In this document: positions 1 through 11,084 of the stretch, piece after piece
Layout of the letters: the number at the start of each line of letters is the position of its first letter
Numbering within the stretch: the first letter of the stretch is position 1
From: Branchiostoma floridae
Taxonomy: Eukaryota; Chordata; Leptocardii; Amphioxiformes; Branchiostomatidae
Direction of reading: 5' to 3'
Assembly: GCF_000003815.2 (NCBI RefSeq)
Contig: NC_049993.1
Span: forward strand, 11,535,703-11,599,702
DNA length: 64,000 bases
Program-made: the position numbers and the translations under genes
Notes under the pieces: generated by a model
The model's database searches: none
What the model was told of the DNA's origin: nothing
The model's input: the letters and a program-made list of their open reading frames with translations, nothing else

Positions 1-799
1 CTGGTTTTCTATTGGGTAAAACCCTCTCGTGTGCATGAGCACCAGGTTCCCATTCCTATCAAACCCTGCAGACCCAGAGGACCCATGAAACATGACACCT
101 GTGTGGTACATGGCCCTGTGAGCATTCTCACGTGGGACGTTAGGGTTGCCAAAAAGAACATGGATGATGTACTTCTCGTCCAACCCAGAGATGGGACAGA
201 AATCAATCTTCTTCCTCCCCCCACCCGGATGGCCCACGACAACCACCATGCCATCCTTCTCTATGTTATCAGAGACAAACTGCCCCAAGGGGATGATGTC
301 GCTGATGCTGTTGTCTCCTTCTTGAGGGACAACCTCTAGTATGGCATAATCTAAGTCCCTGTCACGTGAAATGGGCTGTTTGGGAGCAATATGACACACC
401 ACGGGCTGGTGTTCAGACAACACAAATACGGCACGGTAGTTCCTGGGGTCAGCGGACCTTTCGTCAGGTTGTTTGGATGCCTCCTGCATCATCTCATAGA
501 TGTGATTATTGGTTAGAATTATCTTCCGACCGACTAAGAATCCTGAACCTGAGCCGGTCGGCCATTCTACCTTACACACTGACCGTTTTCTCTCGTGAAT
601 GAGATCGTCCGCTGCCGAGTCCAGGCTGTAGTTGACTTTGCTGGAGAAGTGCTCGGCTCTGATGAGTGACTGGATACGTGTGATCCTCTCCTCTTCATCG
701 TCTTCAGAATACGGGACGAGGTTGAACTGTGGGCCCAGCAACTGGGTCGCCAATTGCTGAAGTCGAGTCAATTCAGTAGGCAGGCGTTCTGAGAATGAC
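1..799 (-). CDS. FAM111-like trypsin-type serine peptidase, 3' part of gene cut by window edge
   Basis: One long open exon read on the minus strand, running off the left edge. Its start is set by a pyrimidine-rich acceptor (CTTCTTTTCAATGCCCAG) just upstream of base 799; an ATG at 807-805 is in frame, so a start there is an alternative. About 265 residues are visible. A charged leader (PYSEDDEEERITRIQSLI) precedes a chymotrypsin-fold domain: GSGFLVGRKIILTNNHI carries the catalytic His, DRDLDYAILEV the Asp, and FHGSSGSAGFDRNGNLVLMH the nucleophilic Ser. The stretch VVGHPGGGRKKIDFCPI between Asp and Ser, and the MHTRGFY tail after GSSGS, recall the FAM111A/B peptidase domain rather than secreted trypsins: there is no signal peptide or activation site and few cysteines. 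In vertebrates FAM111 acts in the nucleus on DNA-protein crosslinks; that role is not shown here. The three catalytic residues are present, so it is probably active. The family label is moderately sure, the fold very sure. Confidence 0.8.
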
Positions 800-1560
800 C
801 TGGGCATTGAAAAGAAGGTTATTAGAATTTTTAGGCCTACTTGGAGCTGAAATAAACAAGAAGTAGGTAAAGTTTAATTTGATCAGCTAGCATAGAACAA
901 GCAAGTAAATTATGATTTTTTACGTAGTTTTGCCGTCCTTCTTAATCATGTACTGAATGCAATAAAAACATGTTAATAGACCTTTAAATATGGTCCCAAG
1001 CGAACTCGTCTGTTTGTGTGTTTGTCTGTGTGTGTGTGTGCGCGCGCGTTGATGTGTGTGTGTGTGAGAGAGAGAGGGGTAAGTAAAGTAGTTGATGGAC
1101 ATGGCCTGCTGGTTATTTTTTGCATTTTGCCGCCTTAGCGGCAAAATGCTCTGAGACCAGAATAGTGGCCCGTTTTTAATGGGGGTATAACAAAATCAAA
1201 AAAGAAAGAAAACTAGACAAGAGAGACAAGACGTTTTTTCACTGTTGAATAGTGGCCGTTGTGATGGAGTGATGTTGAGATGAACGGACCTGTTCAAAAT
1301 CTGCAATGCATTTGTATACAACTTAAAAGCTCTGTCGTAAGTCATTGTCTGTGGTCCGTAATGGGGCCTAATATTTGATTAGATTAAATGAATGAAGTAT
1401 GATATTCCTAAGATTGATGCAGCATATAATCAAATTATTGCTCTTACATTTTAACGTTGTATTACCAATTCATAAAGATGAAATGTTTTCCAAATAAATC
1501 GTGTATATATATATAACAGTTACATATAACCTATCCCAGATTCCTTTGCGACTTAGTTAA
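800..1560. other. intron or upstream DNA of the peptidase gene, no gene seen
   Basis: AT-rich sequence with no exon I can support. It contains a TG/CG/GA simple repeat near 1011-1076. No conserved protein fragment was seen on either strand. Confidence 0.5.
1011..1076. repeat. (TG)n/(CG)n/(GA)n microsatellite
   Basis: Alternating purine-pyrimidine tract (tgtgtgtg, cgcgcgcg, then gagagaga), about 65 bp. Confidence 0.9.
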
Positions 1561-1609
1561 TATTCATTAGTAGGGTTTCCATGCAGTCGCAACGCACATG
1601 CGTGCGGCG

Positions 1610-1940
1610 GTGGTGTTTTCCGTGCGTGTAGCGATTTTCGATTGATCGCCGTGTAAAATTGAGAAAGGCCTAGAACTTCAAACTTACCAGAATTGTAGTA
1701 TGTAGTATGGAGGCACTGGCAATGTAAAAATTTTAAGCAGGGGATAAAAGATTGTTGAGATATGGCCTTCGGGAAAATGCCTCGCGAGACGGGAAAGTCA
1801 CTTCCGCGTTTACGTGTTCGAGCGCTCTGCGGGCATGGCGTTGCGTCAGCCTGATTTGCATCTCAGCCTTATTTGGAAGCAACCCATATATGGTAGGATT
1901 GGATAGACAAGAAAACAAGCTACAATTTGGTACGTGAAAC
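1610..1940. repeat. dispersed repeat, copy 1 (pair with 3740-3990)
   Basis: Shares with 3740-3990 an ordered series of blocks: gattgatcgcc, aacttaccagaattgtagta, a variant of ggcactggcaatgtaaaaa, agcaggggataaaagattg, ttgagatatggcc, and a gtcacttccg/gacttccg block followed by gcgtcagcctgatttgca. Both copies are on the same strand and clearly diverged. No coding potential is conserved between them, so the short open frames here are chance. Confidence 0.7.
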
Positions 1941-2879
1941 TTTCTTGTACCGCAATTTTAAGGTGGTTTACCTCCAGTTTGCAAATTTAGATGGCATTTT
2001 TCACCATTGATGTCTTATTTTTTCAAAAAGTTGCATCCATGTGTGTAACAAGCGGTTTCTAAGCTTTAAAATGATGTATAACATGTGTAGGTTTGTTGTG
2101 AGTTAGCGATGTGAATGTTCAACATGTGCGACTCGCTCCGTGTGGTGTGCCGAGTCCGGGCCGTGAGTTACGGCCGTAGGACCCTGCATGTTAGGCGGGT
2201 CCATAATTATCAAAATATTTTCGTTTCCATGTAAATAATTAGCGTATTGATATTCATTAAATTGTATACAGATAGCCTTTATAAGTGTAGATACATTGTA
2301 TGTTCGGACACGTTTGTTTCAGGTTTGAGACGCAAAACTTTTGTTTTCTTTGTCACCAACTTCATGAAAGGAAACATCATTTGTAAATGTGTCCAACGTG
2401 AGCATATTTACGTTGAGATGATCACTGAAGTTCAATTTTTACCTTGTAAGATCCAAAAAATCAATAACATAGCAAGTTGTGTTTGTTGTTGAATGTGATA
2501 TCAAGGGCATAGAGGTTTTTGCTGATATTTCCAATGTTAAAAGTTTTCAGATTTGCAAGATGCTGCATTGGGAATAGCACCTGGAACATCATAGAAGAAA
2601 TTGAGATGGCACAGAGGGAGAATTACAATGTATCAACCATTCAAAGCTGTGCAGCTTAGAAGAGGAGCTACCAAGTCTTTTCAAACATATGTTGTAATGT
2701 CAAAGAATTATCAATTGTTCAATAAACTTGAATAAACCAGTTACAAAGTCAGGTGGTCATGGTTCATAGGTAATATCTTTATATACTTTTGGTCATCAGA
2801 TGTCGTAAAAGTAGTATTTCCTGGTGAAATGTGATAGTTTTGATGGCAAATTTAGAATTAGCATGTGCCAAAACCCTTT

Positions 2880-3110
2880 AGTAGTAAGGTATGCTGATAT
2901 TCAATGCTTATGGTCAGACTGTGAAAGGGAATAACTCAAGAAGGGGTTGACGGATCATCATGATTATTGGTATGTAGATAGATTAAGTGATGCTTCATGT
3001 AATTAGATATTAATTATGCAAATCAGAAGCTAATTTGCATAATTGATGTGGAAATTATCTAAACTATTTCTATTCTGTTATATTAAACATGTGATACTTG
3101 TCACTGAGAT
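2880..3110 (-). repeat. attatgcaaat-type dispersed repeat
   Basis: Contains the signature blocks of the family seen at 12720-13530 and 56750-58780: gacggatcatcatgattatt, ggtatgtagatagattaagt, and the paired attatgcaaatc/taatttgcataatt. Relative to the other copies it lies in reverse orientation. Confidence 0.75.
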
Positions 3111-3739
3111 AGAGAAGAATGTTGATAGGTAATTTTTTATGTGGACTTATATAAGTGACAGGTGCCGATGACCTTTGACCTTTTGAGATATGTTACAAAT
3201 TAGTATTTTTGATTACACATAATCTCGTAACCATGTCTCTAGAATGTCTGCAATAAACTGTGTTAAGAGAATCTACTACATATTTCCAATATCTGAAATA
3301 TCTTAGTTATAGGATGAACAGTTTATTGATTATCGCTCTTCAAAAAGGGGTCATCTGGAAATAATTGGCCACTTTTCCAGCTGTGCCATGCTGAAAAAAC
3401 TTAATTTTCAGCAGGTTGACCTCACCTGTAGTGAAAGAAAAAGGCAAATAAACACCTTATCTTTACTTGATTGCTACAAAATACTACTTGGACTGTGCAG
3501 AAAAGAACTTTTGAGTGGCACAATGTTTTTACTTTCTTAATTATTGCTAATTAGAAATGCGATTTTCACACCTGGCGCCACACCTGCGGACACCGCCCAG
3601 CAACTTTAAAGGGCCATATCTCTGGAACGGAAGGTCCGATTTTTGTTCTGTATTTTCATAAATCAACACCCTCTATTAGGGAACACAAATGTTCTGATTC
3701 CCCTGGGTACAAAACAATTTCGACTGGAAACCCTATCAT

Positions 3740-3990
3740 TAGAAGGATTTCCAGTGCGAAAAAGGAAATTGCCACGATTTTTCATTGATCGCCCTAGTAT
3801 TATCGAAAAAGAACTGGACCTTCTAACTTACCAGATTTGTATACATGTATGTACTATGGAGACCGTGACAATGTAAAAATGTTAAAGCAGGGGTAAACGA
3901 TTGCTGAGATATCATTTTCTGAAAAGTGCGCTATGATGCAGAGAAGTGACTTCCGGGTTCCGGGGTCACTACACAAATACCTCTGACGTC
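3740..3990. repeat. dispersed repeat, copy 2
   Basis: Second copy of the repeat at 1610-1940, with the same order of blocks (cattgatcgcc, cttaccagatttgta, gacaatgtaaaaatgtt, aaagcaggggtaaacgattg, gctgagatat, gtcagcctgatttgcag). Confidence 0.7.
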
Positions 3991-4166
3991 AGCCTGATTT
4001 GCAGAGCTACGGTCCGGGATCGAGTCCAGGGGAGGGTGATTTTAAATTGTTCTTGTTTCCTTTTTACATCCATTTAATATAAACAATAGTTTCAGCACAT
4101 TCCAATGACTAGAAAAAAACCGTGTACACACGCAAACCTTGGCAAAATGCCAGCTTTTTTAAAGCA

Positions 4167-5328
4167 CTTGTTTTGCTTGGAATATGTCCACGTTGTGCTC
4201 CCATGTATTAATCCTAAATTTTTAAGTCAATCCATTGACCCGAAGTGACATAAATCAAAGTTTTCGATTCTCGATGGTCTTTTTAGCGAACGCCAACGTA
4301 TAATAAAGGTACATTGTACAATTGAAATTTTCTACGTCATAACTAAATGTTATAAAACATTTCCTTTCTGTACTCAGAAGAGGAGCCCGCTCGTGCCATG
4401 TTCCAACATTTTATTAGGCTATTAATAGCATGTGGTCACATTTTTCTGCACACAAATAATGCAATTAATATTGTTTATGTGTCAACTTCTTCCAATACTT
4501 TAAAAATATTTAGGAAGTGAAACGAAATACATTTTTGTATTTGAAATAAGTTTGTACACACTGTAACAGATACTCATCTAATCAAATCCTCATTGTAACA
4601 ATGTTTCTGTGATAAATAAAGATAAGAAAAGTCCAGTTTGGTGAAGAGTTATTATTATAATGTAAATAGTATTGTTAATAATAAATAGCTATGTTTTTCT
4701 AGTATTGGTAACCTGCCCCTAGTCAGGTTTATAACACTAATGTGTCTGAGCCTTTTGTACATTAATTGGGCACTGAGGTGAATCAATATCCATATTTGCA
4801 CTAAGTTCCTCAAACCTGGGTAATAATAGCACAGAAAAAAGGACCACAATGTAAATATCAGTCAGATGATAGCACTATGAAATGAAAATCTTGTTCAGAA
4901 TTCACTCTAAAATGGTTGTATGATTAGCTATGCTACAACAGTCCCTCCCGCGATACTTATAGAACAGTCCCGCAAGGAGGTCACATGACTAGTGCCCGCC
5001 ATTTTGAATTTAATGTATGGTAGTATCGCCGCCGTACATTTTGACCAAAAACAGGGACTTAAAATGCTTGTAAAGCACGGAAACTCCGTACACATCAATG
5101 GGACACTATCTTGAACATGTTTGTGGCGGTAGGTTTAGGTGTCGTTGTGCGACGGCCGATATTTTTGTGGATATAGTGGGCATTCGCTAAAAAGACATTT
5201 TGCTGGGCGTTCGCTAAAAAGACCATCGAGAATCAAAAACTTTGATTTATGTCACTTCGGGTCAATGGATTGACTTGAAACTCAGGATTAATACATGGGA
5301 GCACAACGTGGACATATTCCAAGCAAAA
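4167..5328. mobile_element. 1.16-kb element with about 125-bp terminal inverted repeats
   Basis: The segment 4167-4296, reverse complemented, matches 5206-5328 almost base for base. Shared blocks include gttcgctaaaaagaccatcg, aaaactttgatttatgtcac, ttcgggtcaatggattgact and acatgggagcacaacgtgga. The roughly 0.9 kb between the arms codes for nothing I recognise, so this looks non-autonomous. The block cattcgctaaaaagaccat recurs as direct copies near 5180 and 5378, so the right end is itself locally duplicated. No target-site duplication was fixed. Confidence 0.75.
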
Positions 5329-5589
5329 AAAATGAGATTCGTGCAGCGCGGACTTCTCTAGAGTGGGCGTTTGTGGGCATTCGCTAAAAAGACCATGCGT
5401 TCCGGCGCCCAGCATTTTTGGAAACAAATTATGAACCAAGAGAGGCGGTGTTTTGCCTCCGGGGTTTGGTTGGAGACCCCCTGCGCGCTCTGCCTGCGGC
5501 GCAAGGAACCTTGGGACCAGTGCAAGGCCACTCACTCTCGGGTGCAACCCCCTGGGATTCCGCCCGGGGGCGCAATCCCACCCAGATTA

Positions 5590-6170
5590 CTTACTGTATT
5601 GCATACCCAGTAAACCGCCTCATGGAGTAAAACACTGGGTTTGTGCTAAACAGTACAAGCGGCATATCCGGACAGATTTATTTGATCCACGCACACCGGG
5701 ATGGGAGCCTTCTCTTTTTGATAAGTGTGGTGGGTACTCTAGGTTAATCTCCAAGCAGATCCCACAATGGCATAAGATAGTACTAAACTGGCCAAGGAGT
5801 GTAGTCAGCCAAGAGGTGTACATTTGCCATGTAGCCAAATACACTCCTCGGCCGGCTTCACTCCTCTGGCAGCTTTTGATACTATCTTATGCTACCGTAG
5901 GATCTGCTTGGAGATAAACTCGAGGTGTCGCTGTCCCCAAACAAGGAACCTCCACTGTTTAACGTCCGGCTATCCGAGGGACGGCCCTAGCCGAAGATAG
6001 ATACTAGAAGCTCGATACTCATTTTCACCTGATTGAAGTGAGGAAAGTCGTGTAAAGTGCCTTTTCCAAAGGTACAACGTCAACGGGTAATGTCAGAAGA
6101 GTCGAACCCAGGGCCACTACTGCTCTGGGCCAAACACCCTTCCAGTACGCCACTGACGGCAGTAGTGCGG
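5590..6170 (-). mobile_element. SINE-like element, interrupted by a MITE
   Basis: Homologous to 11085-11440 and, in its second half, to 9790-10235. Shared marks are tattgcatacccagtaaacc, agcggcatatcc, cctccactgtttaacgtcc, tatccgagggacgg, tactcattttcacctgattg and aaagtcgtgtaaagtgcc. Read on the minus strand the 6085-6165 end resembles a decayed tRNA head with a B-box-like GGGTTCGACTC. The homology with the 11-kb copy is broken exactly at 5748-5914, where a 167-bp palindromic element has inserted. Confidence 0.7.
5748..5914. mobile_element. 167-bp MITE, probably PIF/Harbinger-type, nested in a SINE
   Basis: Ends are tctccaagcagatcc and ggatctgcttggaga, perfect inverted repeats; similarity continues inward (cataagatagtac against gtatcttatg-type blocks). 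It is flanked on both sides by taa (5745-5747 and 5915-5917), which fits the 3-bp TWA target duplication of PIF/Harbinger elements. The neighbouring SINE copy at 11.2 kb lacks this insert. Confidence 0.75.
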
Positions 6171-6174
6171 GGGC

Positions 6175-6410
6175 GAGGGGGTCACAGGGAGCAACGAGGA
6201 AGTAGTGAGGTGTGTTTTGTGTGGAGGTGTTTTTGTGACCCTGACCTTCTCGTGAGATACCTGATATGTACCTATACAATAACCTGTTCTAAGCTTTTGT
6301 GGTTTCTTTGCCAATGTGGCCGTTTGTGGTTGGAAAATTTCTTTATATCACTGGTAAGGCAATGAATATGTTTACGACGCTTGGCCACCCGCAAGGCAAT
6401 GATTTGAATG
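6175..6410. repeat. dispersed repeat (copies also at 7440-7640 and 11450-11600)
   Basis: Blocks gcgggggcgag, gtcacagggagc(a/g)acgagga, gtgttttgtgtggaggtg and tttttgtgaccctgacctt are shared with 11450-11600. The later part (gtggtttctttgcc, ggtaaggcaatgaatatgtt) matches 7520-7640 more weakly. It follows the SINE in both complete copies, so it may be the tail of a composite element. Confidence 0.65.
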
Positions 6411-7690
6411 TTGAAGTTTTTATAACAACAAGTGCTACATGATGAAATCAAACGCCACCAGTAGACATGGTCACCCGGTCAGCCGGCAATGTCATCGACC
6501 TCGTCGTATTCCTTGCACTAACATTCAAGTGATGCCCCGACGCCACAAGCCAAGCTCTTTATTGCTAGCGCTGGACCGTACGTTCGCATGTGGCGTGTTC
6601 CCCGGTGAAGTCACAGCAAATACGGCGGCTATTGCGTTAAAACATGCATTTTGAAAGGCCATATCTATAGGCTTATTTGCCGGTCATCAAAGATAGACAC
6701 AAGTCAAATATATTATGCTATATCTTTTATTTTCTCAACGTTCTTTTGCCCAACACTTGTCACGTTTCTTGAACACTTTAATTCAAACATTAAAGCCCCA
6801 ACGAATTCTATAGAATAGTATAGCTGATACCTGCAGCGTACTCGTGGATGAAATAGGTAAAGGCTTCACGTGCATAAATGTAGCATGTTGTGATAAACCC
6901 TCGTCTTCACTGAAGTTATCTGATTGCCAAATTTTAGCGTTGCAGTGTCAGTTTACAATCTATAGAAATGTCTCTGTAGTCAGAAACATGGAAGTAGCAA
7001 ACTGGACATCACTTTCGCCCCCAAACAACAGATACTTTAGAAGCATGTTGTTTTGAACGTTGGGTATGAAAGGCTGTATATGAAAGACTTCACCGCCACC
7101 ACCCATCTCTCAACTGGAAGAGACTGAGCTGGACCGCTACTCACGGAATGGACGGATTTGAGATATTCTCTAGATCTGGGTAGGATTTGTACGACGCGAC
7201 TTAAGGAAGGTTGTCCAAAATTTGTACCCGACCTCCGGCTACGTATTTAAGAGTTTTGCACAATAGTTATTGTATGTACGACTTTAATGAGCAGTGCAGC
7301 TTTACAGCGGTCTTTGGGGGCAAAGCAGAAGCAGGGGAGGCAGATTTTCTCCAGGAGGGAAGAGGAACGACTGAAGCGAGGTAGTTTTATTTCCGGGAGT
7401 GAATGGGGCTACAAAAACATGGAAGACAGACAGGTATGTGGGGATTAGGAGGGGGCGTTATTATGCCCATGACCTTCAGGGTGAAATACGTGACAGGCAC
7501 CCTGTGAAAAAAGTGTATCTGGTTTCTACTTTTTAGCCGTTTGTTACAGTAGACATTTTTCTTTGTACCGTTGGTTAGGCCATGCATATGTTTATGGCAT
7601 TTGGTTACCGTTGGCATGGTAATGATACCCACGCTTCTCCACACTCCATAACGTACATGTACAAGCTAGTATCGCGACGGTGGTGGGCAG
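6411..7690. other. ninjurin upstream DNA, no gene seen
   Basis: Contains a copy of the dispersed repeat at 7440-7640 (accttcagggtgaaatacgtgacagg and catgcatatgtttatggca blocks). Short open frames here have no recognisable protein content. The ninjurin promoter should lie close to 7690-7776, where the sequence becomes CG-richer (gttgacgcgcgctctaccg); no clear TATA box at a useful distance was found. Confidence 0.45.
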
Positions 7691-7776
7691 AGTTGACGCG
7701 CGCTCTACCGACTTGAAACGACATATCTTTTATACCTGTTTTCCTACCACATCGGAAACCTCATTTCAAATCGAAA

Positions 7777-8287
7777 ATGTCTAAAGATTATAACGCTAAC
7801 AGCTACGCCAGCCTGAAGTCCGCGATCGAGAGCATGGTGGACATCAGCCTGGTGATCAGTTACATCCCCCAGTTATTGGCGATCACCCGGTCACCGGGCG
7901 GCGTGGACACAGGCGAGGAGATTGCAAGGTACGCAGAGTCGTGTCAATCGATGTGATTTAGTTTCAACGTCCTCATTATTTGGTGTAATATCTTAACATT
8001 GAGATAGTTTATGTGTTTTATATGACAGGCGACTTTTGACCATACGTATGTCCTTTTTTTCTTTTCTTTTCAGGGTGGTGCTTATTTCCATCTGCATGCT
8101 GTTCCAGACGGTTCTGCTGTGTATATTCGTCTATCAGGGTTTCCAGCCCAAGATCCAAAGCGACACCACCCGGGGGCCCCAGGTTCCCAAGGAAAGCTTC
8201 ATCTCGAATTATGTTGCCGCCGTCCTGGCCCTTCTGGTGATGATACTCAACGCCGCCATCGCTGCTGTTGGAGGAAACCAGGCTTGA
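7777..8287 (+). CDS. NINJ: Ninjurin, complete two-exon gene
   Basis: Exon 1 is 7777-7928 and exon 2 is 8074-8287, joined through an AG|G Arg codon over a 145-nt intron (donor AAG|GTACGC, acceptor CTTTTCTTTTCAG). The product is 121 residues. It has the ninjurin signature: NSYASLKSAIESMVDISLVI matches the amphipathic helix segment of NINJ1/2 just before the membrane part. Two hydrophobic helices follow, around residues 51-71 (LISICMLFQTVLLCIFVY) and 95-116 (ISNYVAAVLALLVMILNAA). Ninjurins are plasma-membrane proteins; NINJ1 oligomerises to rupture the membrane in lytic death, and NINJ2 is an adhesion protein. The chain is shorter than human NINJ1 (152) because the N-terminal extension is almost absent, so the extracellular adhesion peptide of NINJ1 is missing. 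The sequence cannot say whether it is NINJ1- or NINJ2-like. Confidence 0.92.
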
Positions 8288-8404
8288 TTGCGCGGGGCTA
8301 CCATTGGAAAGGGAACCTTTATAGCAACTGAGTTCAATCTGGTCTCTAGTGTTTGTGCCAAATGCATCCAGGCGCTTTTGTCACGAAATGCAGACTGTAC
8401 ACGG

Positions 8405-8640
8405 GTGTAAAAAGGTTCCTTCCTTGTGTGTTGTTGTTAGAATTGATTGTTTTTCGTGTGTCCCTACAAACTAAAAATTATATCTTGTGAGTTTTAGTCT
8501 TTTGCGCACTGGTCGGGTGTGAAAAATTCTTATTTGTAGTTTTACTGGAGTTACCTGTGTGCCAGATCTGCTCTTTTATAATCTGTGTGAAAATTTCAAC
8601 ATTAGGATATGTTTTCACTGCAGTTAATGGTCGGTTTGCT
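8405..8640. repeat. ninjurin 3'-flank block, copy 1
   Basis: Directly behind the ninjurin stop codon. It contains ttgtgtgttgttgtt, cactggtcgggtgtg, ttatttgtagttttactgga, gttacctgtgtgccagatct and tgtgtgaaaatttcaacatt. The same blocks in the same order recur at 9208-9440 and 11995-12190. Confidence 0.6.
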
Positions 8641-8824
8641 TGTTTGTTTGTTCGTTTGTTAAAAGGTAAACCACATTTAAGCGTGACACACTAGTTTTGT
8701 ACCGTATTCGTAATACCCCCCTCACATTAGTGCGCGATTCCATCGGACTACGACTCTGCCAGCTCTAATTTACAATCACCCATGACCCTGATTGCGACAA
8801 AAAAAATGAAAATTTCCCCCCTTC

Positions 8825-9207
8825 NNNNNNNNNNNNNNNNNNNNNNNNNNNNNNNNNNNNNNNNNNNNNNNNNNNNNNNNNNNNNNNNNNNNNNNNNNNN
8901 NNNNNNNNNNNNNNNNNNNNNNNNNNNNNNNNNNNNNNNNNNNNNNNNNNNNNNNNNNNNNNNNNNNNNNNNNNNNNNNNNNNNNNNNNNNNNNNNNNNN
9001 NNNNNNNNNNNNNNNNNNNNNNNNNNNNNNNNNNNNNNNNNNNNNNNNNNNNNNNNNNNNNNNNNNNNNNNNNNNNNNNNNNNNNNNNNNNNNNNNNNNN
9101 NNNNNNNNNNNNNNNNNNNNNNNNNNNNNNNNNNNNNNNNNNNNNNNNNNNNNNNNNNNNNNNNNNNNNNNNNNNNNNNNNNNNNNNNNNNNNNNNNNNN
9201 NNNNNNN
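8825..9207. other. assembly gap (383 N)
   Basis: Run of N. Open frames crossing it are artefacts. Confidence 0.99.
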
Positions 9208-9440
9208 CAATTTTGTGTGTTGTTGCTTGGAACTTAATGTACGTTTATGGGAACGAAGTGAAAATATATCTCGTGATTTTTTTAAACTTCATTCGTCCTG
9301 TGTAAGATGTTGTGGTATTTGTAGTCTTACTTGCAAAGTTCCCTGTGTGCAAGATCTTCTCTTGCCTTACGTGTGTGAAAACGTAAAAATCTGGAGGATA
9401 TATTGTGATTGTAGTTGTTGGTCCGTTTATGAAGAGTAAA
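9208..9440. repeat. ninjurin 3'-flank block, copy 2
   Basis: Starts at the gap edge with attttgtgtgttgttgcttg, then gtggtatttgtagtcttac, ccctgtgtgcaagatcttct and gtgtgtgaaaacgtaaaaat, in the same order as the block after the ninjurin stop. The gap just before it could therefore hide the exon of a second ninjurin copy. Confidence 0.55.
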
Positions 9441-9789
9441 AAAAGGATCAATATCATATTTTCTGGACAGGCGATACTTGACGTGTGGTGACACTTTATG
9501 AAAGAGCTGAAGGAAGAATTCTCCAAAAGAATTCATTACTATTCATTTACTTTACGTGGTCCATTCTGAAATACAAGTGCGTGCTGCAATCATGTAATTT
9601 TACCCCTCTCCCCCCAAAAAGTTTTTTCATATATTTACACTCTACATATACCTGCGCATGCAATTTGTTAGTGGGTTACACACCCTGACTGCTGTTAGTC
9701 TATTATGTGAGTATTGGAGCATTAGTTAGTTAGTTAGTTCGTCCCATAGCCTTTTAATCAGCCGTAGGCTGATTAATCAGCCTTAGGGG

Positions 9790-10235
9790 CAGCGCGACAA
9801 CTGTCATGCTGACTCAACAGGCTTTTAGTCCCCTGGCGGCGCCTATCTCCTCTCCGGGGCATGGTGAATGATGTAAATCACCGTTTGGCTGATACGACAC
9901 GAAGGTTCGCCAGGCCTCCGCCCAGGTGATTTGTAGTGAATCACCAACTCCAGACAGAAGGGTTTGCTCCATCCACACCGCACCATCGCACGTGTGGGGG
10001 TTCTTTAACGTGCATAGGGTGTGACTCTCCCCATACACGGGACCTCCATTTAACGTCCTATCCGAGGGACGGTCCCTAGCCGAAACTAGGTACTCATTTT
10101 CACCTGAGTAAAGTGGGGAAAGTCGTGTTAAGTGCCTTTCCCAAGGGCACAAGATCGGTGGCACGACAGCTGGATTTGAACCCGCAACCTCTCGGTGCAG
10201 ATCCGGACGTGCTGCCACTGCGCCACGCGGTCCCA
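9790..10235 (-). mobile_element. tRNA-derived SINE, full-looking copy on the minus strand
   Basis: Read on the minus strand from about 10235 it begins with a tRNA-like head: CGTGGCGCAGTGGCAGC contains an A-box-like segment, and GTTGCGGGTTCAAATCCAG a good B box, spaced as in a tRNA. The body follows (TTTCGGCTAGGGACCGTCCC, GGACGTTAAATGGAGGTCCC, then GCACGTTAAAGAACCC). From memory that central part resembles the deeply conserved metazoan SINE domain called Nin-DC; a repeat-library search is needed to confirm the name. Related copies are at 5590-6170 and 11085-11440. Confidence 0.75.
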
Positions 10236-10289
10236 CGTGGAGCATGGTGCATGTATAAGTGTTATTCACAAACTGTTCAATACAATACA

Positions 10290-10690
10290 ATACAAACATA
10301 CCAAAAATCATGACGATCCGTCAACACGTTGTAGAGTTATTCTCATCCAAAGTTTGAAAGGAAACCGGCGCCTGCAGTTCCAAAAAAGCCGCTGGGGGGC
10401 CCAAACTCACAGCACTTACTCTCTGCCTCGAGGGCTATCTACCACTCAAAAATCATGATCACAGCATGTCCAGAACACGAGATATCAAAAATTGAGGTTC
10501 TGCTGCAGTACCTTAGCAAGCCGCTAGGGGGCCCATTATCGAACTTGACCTTCGTTTTCCCGACCCCTACCCACCTACCAAATATTATCGGGATCCATCC
10601 AAGACTTCTTGAGTTATGCTGTTAACAGACAGACAGACACACAGACACACAGACTCACAAGCCCAAAACATAACCTTAGCCATTCTGGCA
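10290..10690. repeat. dispersed repeat nearly identical to 58385-58775
   Basis: From ccaaaaatcatgacgatccg through gaaaccggcgcctgcagttc, ttgaggttctgctgcagtac and cgggatccatccaagacttc to ataaccttagccattctggc, this copy matches 58385-58775 with only a few differences. A short (CAGA)n-type microsatellite lies near the 3' end in both. High identity over about 390 bp points to recent spread. A degenerate copy is at 13180-13530. Confidence 0.85.
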
Positions 10691-11084
10691 AAGGTAATAA
10701 GAGTAAAATACGAGGAATAAGCGGCGTAGGCGGTTAAACGCTTTGTTCAAATACCGTTAATCTGTGGGCGTGGAACGCGTAGCCTTAATACCTTACAATC
10801 AAGAAGTTTTAAACGTGAAACCACCAATCAACAATCAATTCTACAGAATAGAGCGCATGGCTGGCAAGTTTTTCGTGCGTATGGTTTCTGGTGTTACTGT
10901 AACAGTGTTTCTACCATGGGCGATGTAGAAAAGTAACAGGATATAGAGCCATCTTTGATTGAAACCAACACATGTACAGTTTTGTATAACTTGTACGTCT
11001 TTGTCGTAGATGGCACATCACTTTGAGGAGATTTGCAGCGGGGCGAAGAAGGGCCACGACAGGGAAAAAGCAGTTTTTTTGTTA

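Noticed and set aside
5453..5917. 154-codon plus-strand frame
   Set aside because: Crosses the SINE/MITE boundary; the repeat copies elsewhere do not keep the frame.
8776..9237. Open frames on both strands of about 145-150 codons
   Set aside because: They consist almost entirely of N from the assembly gap.
10140..10228. Functional tRNA gene on the minus strand
   Set aside because: A and B boxes are present but the stems do not pair well and a SINE body follows, so it is a SINE head.
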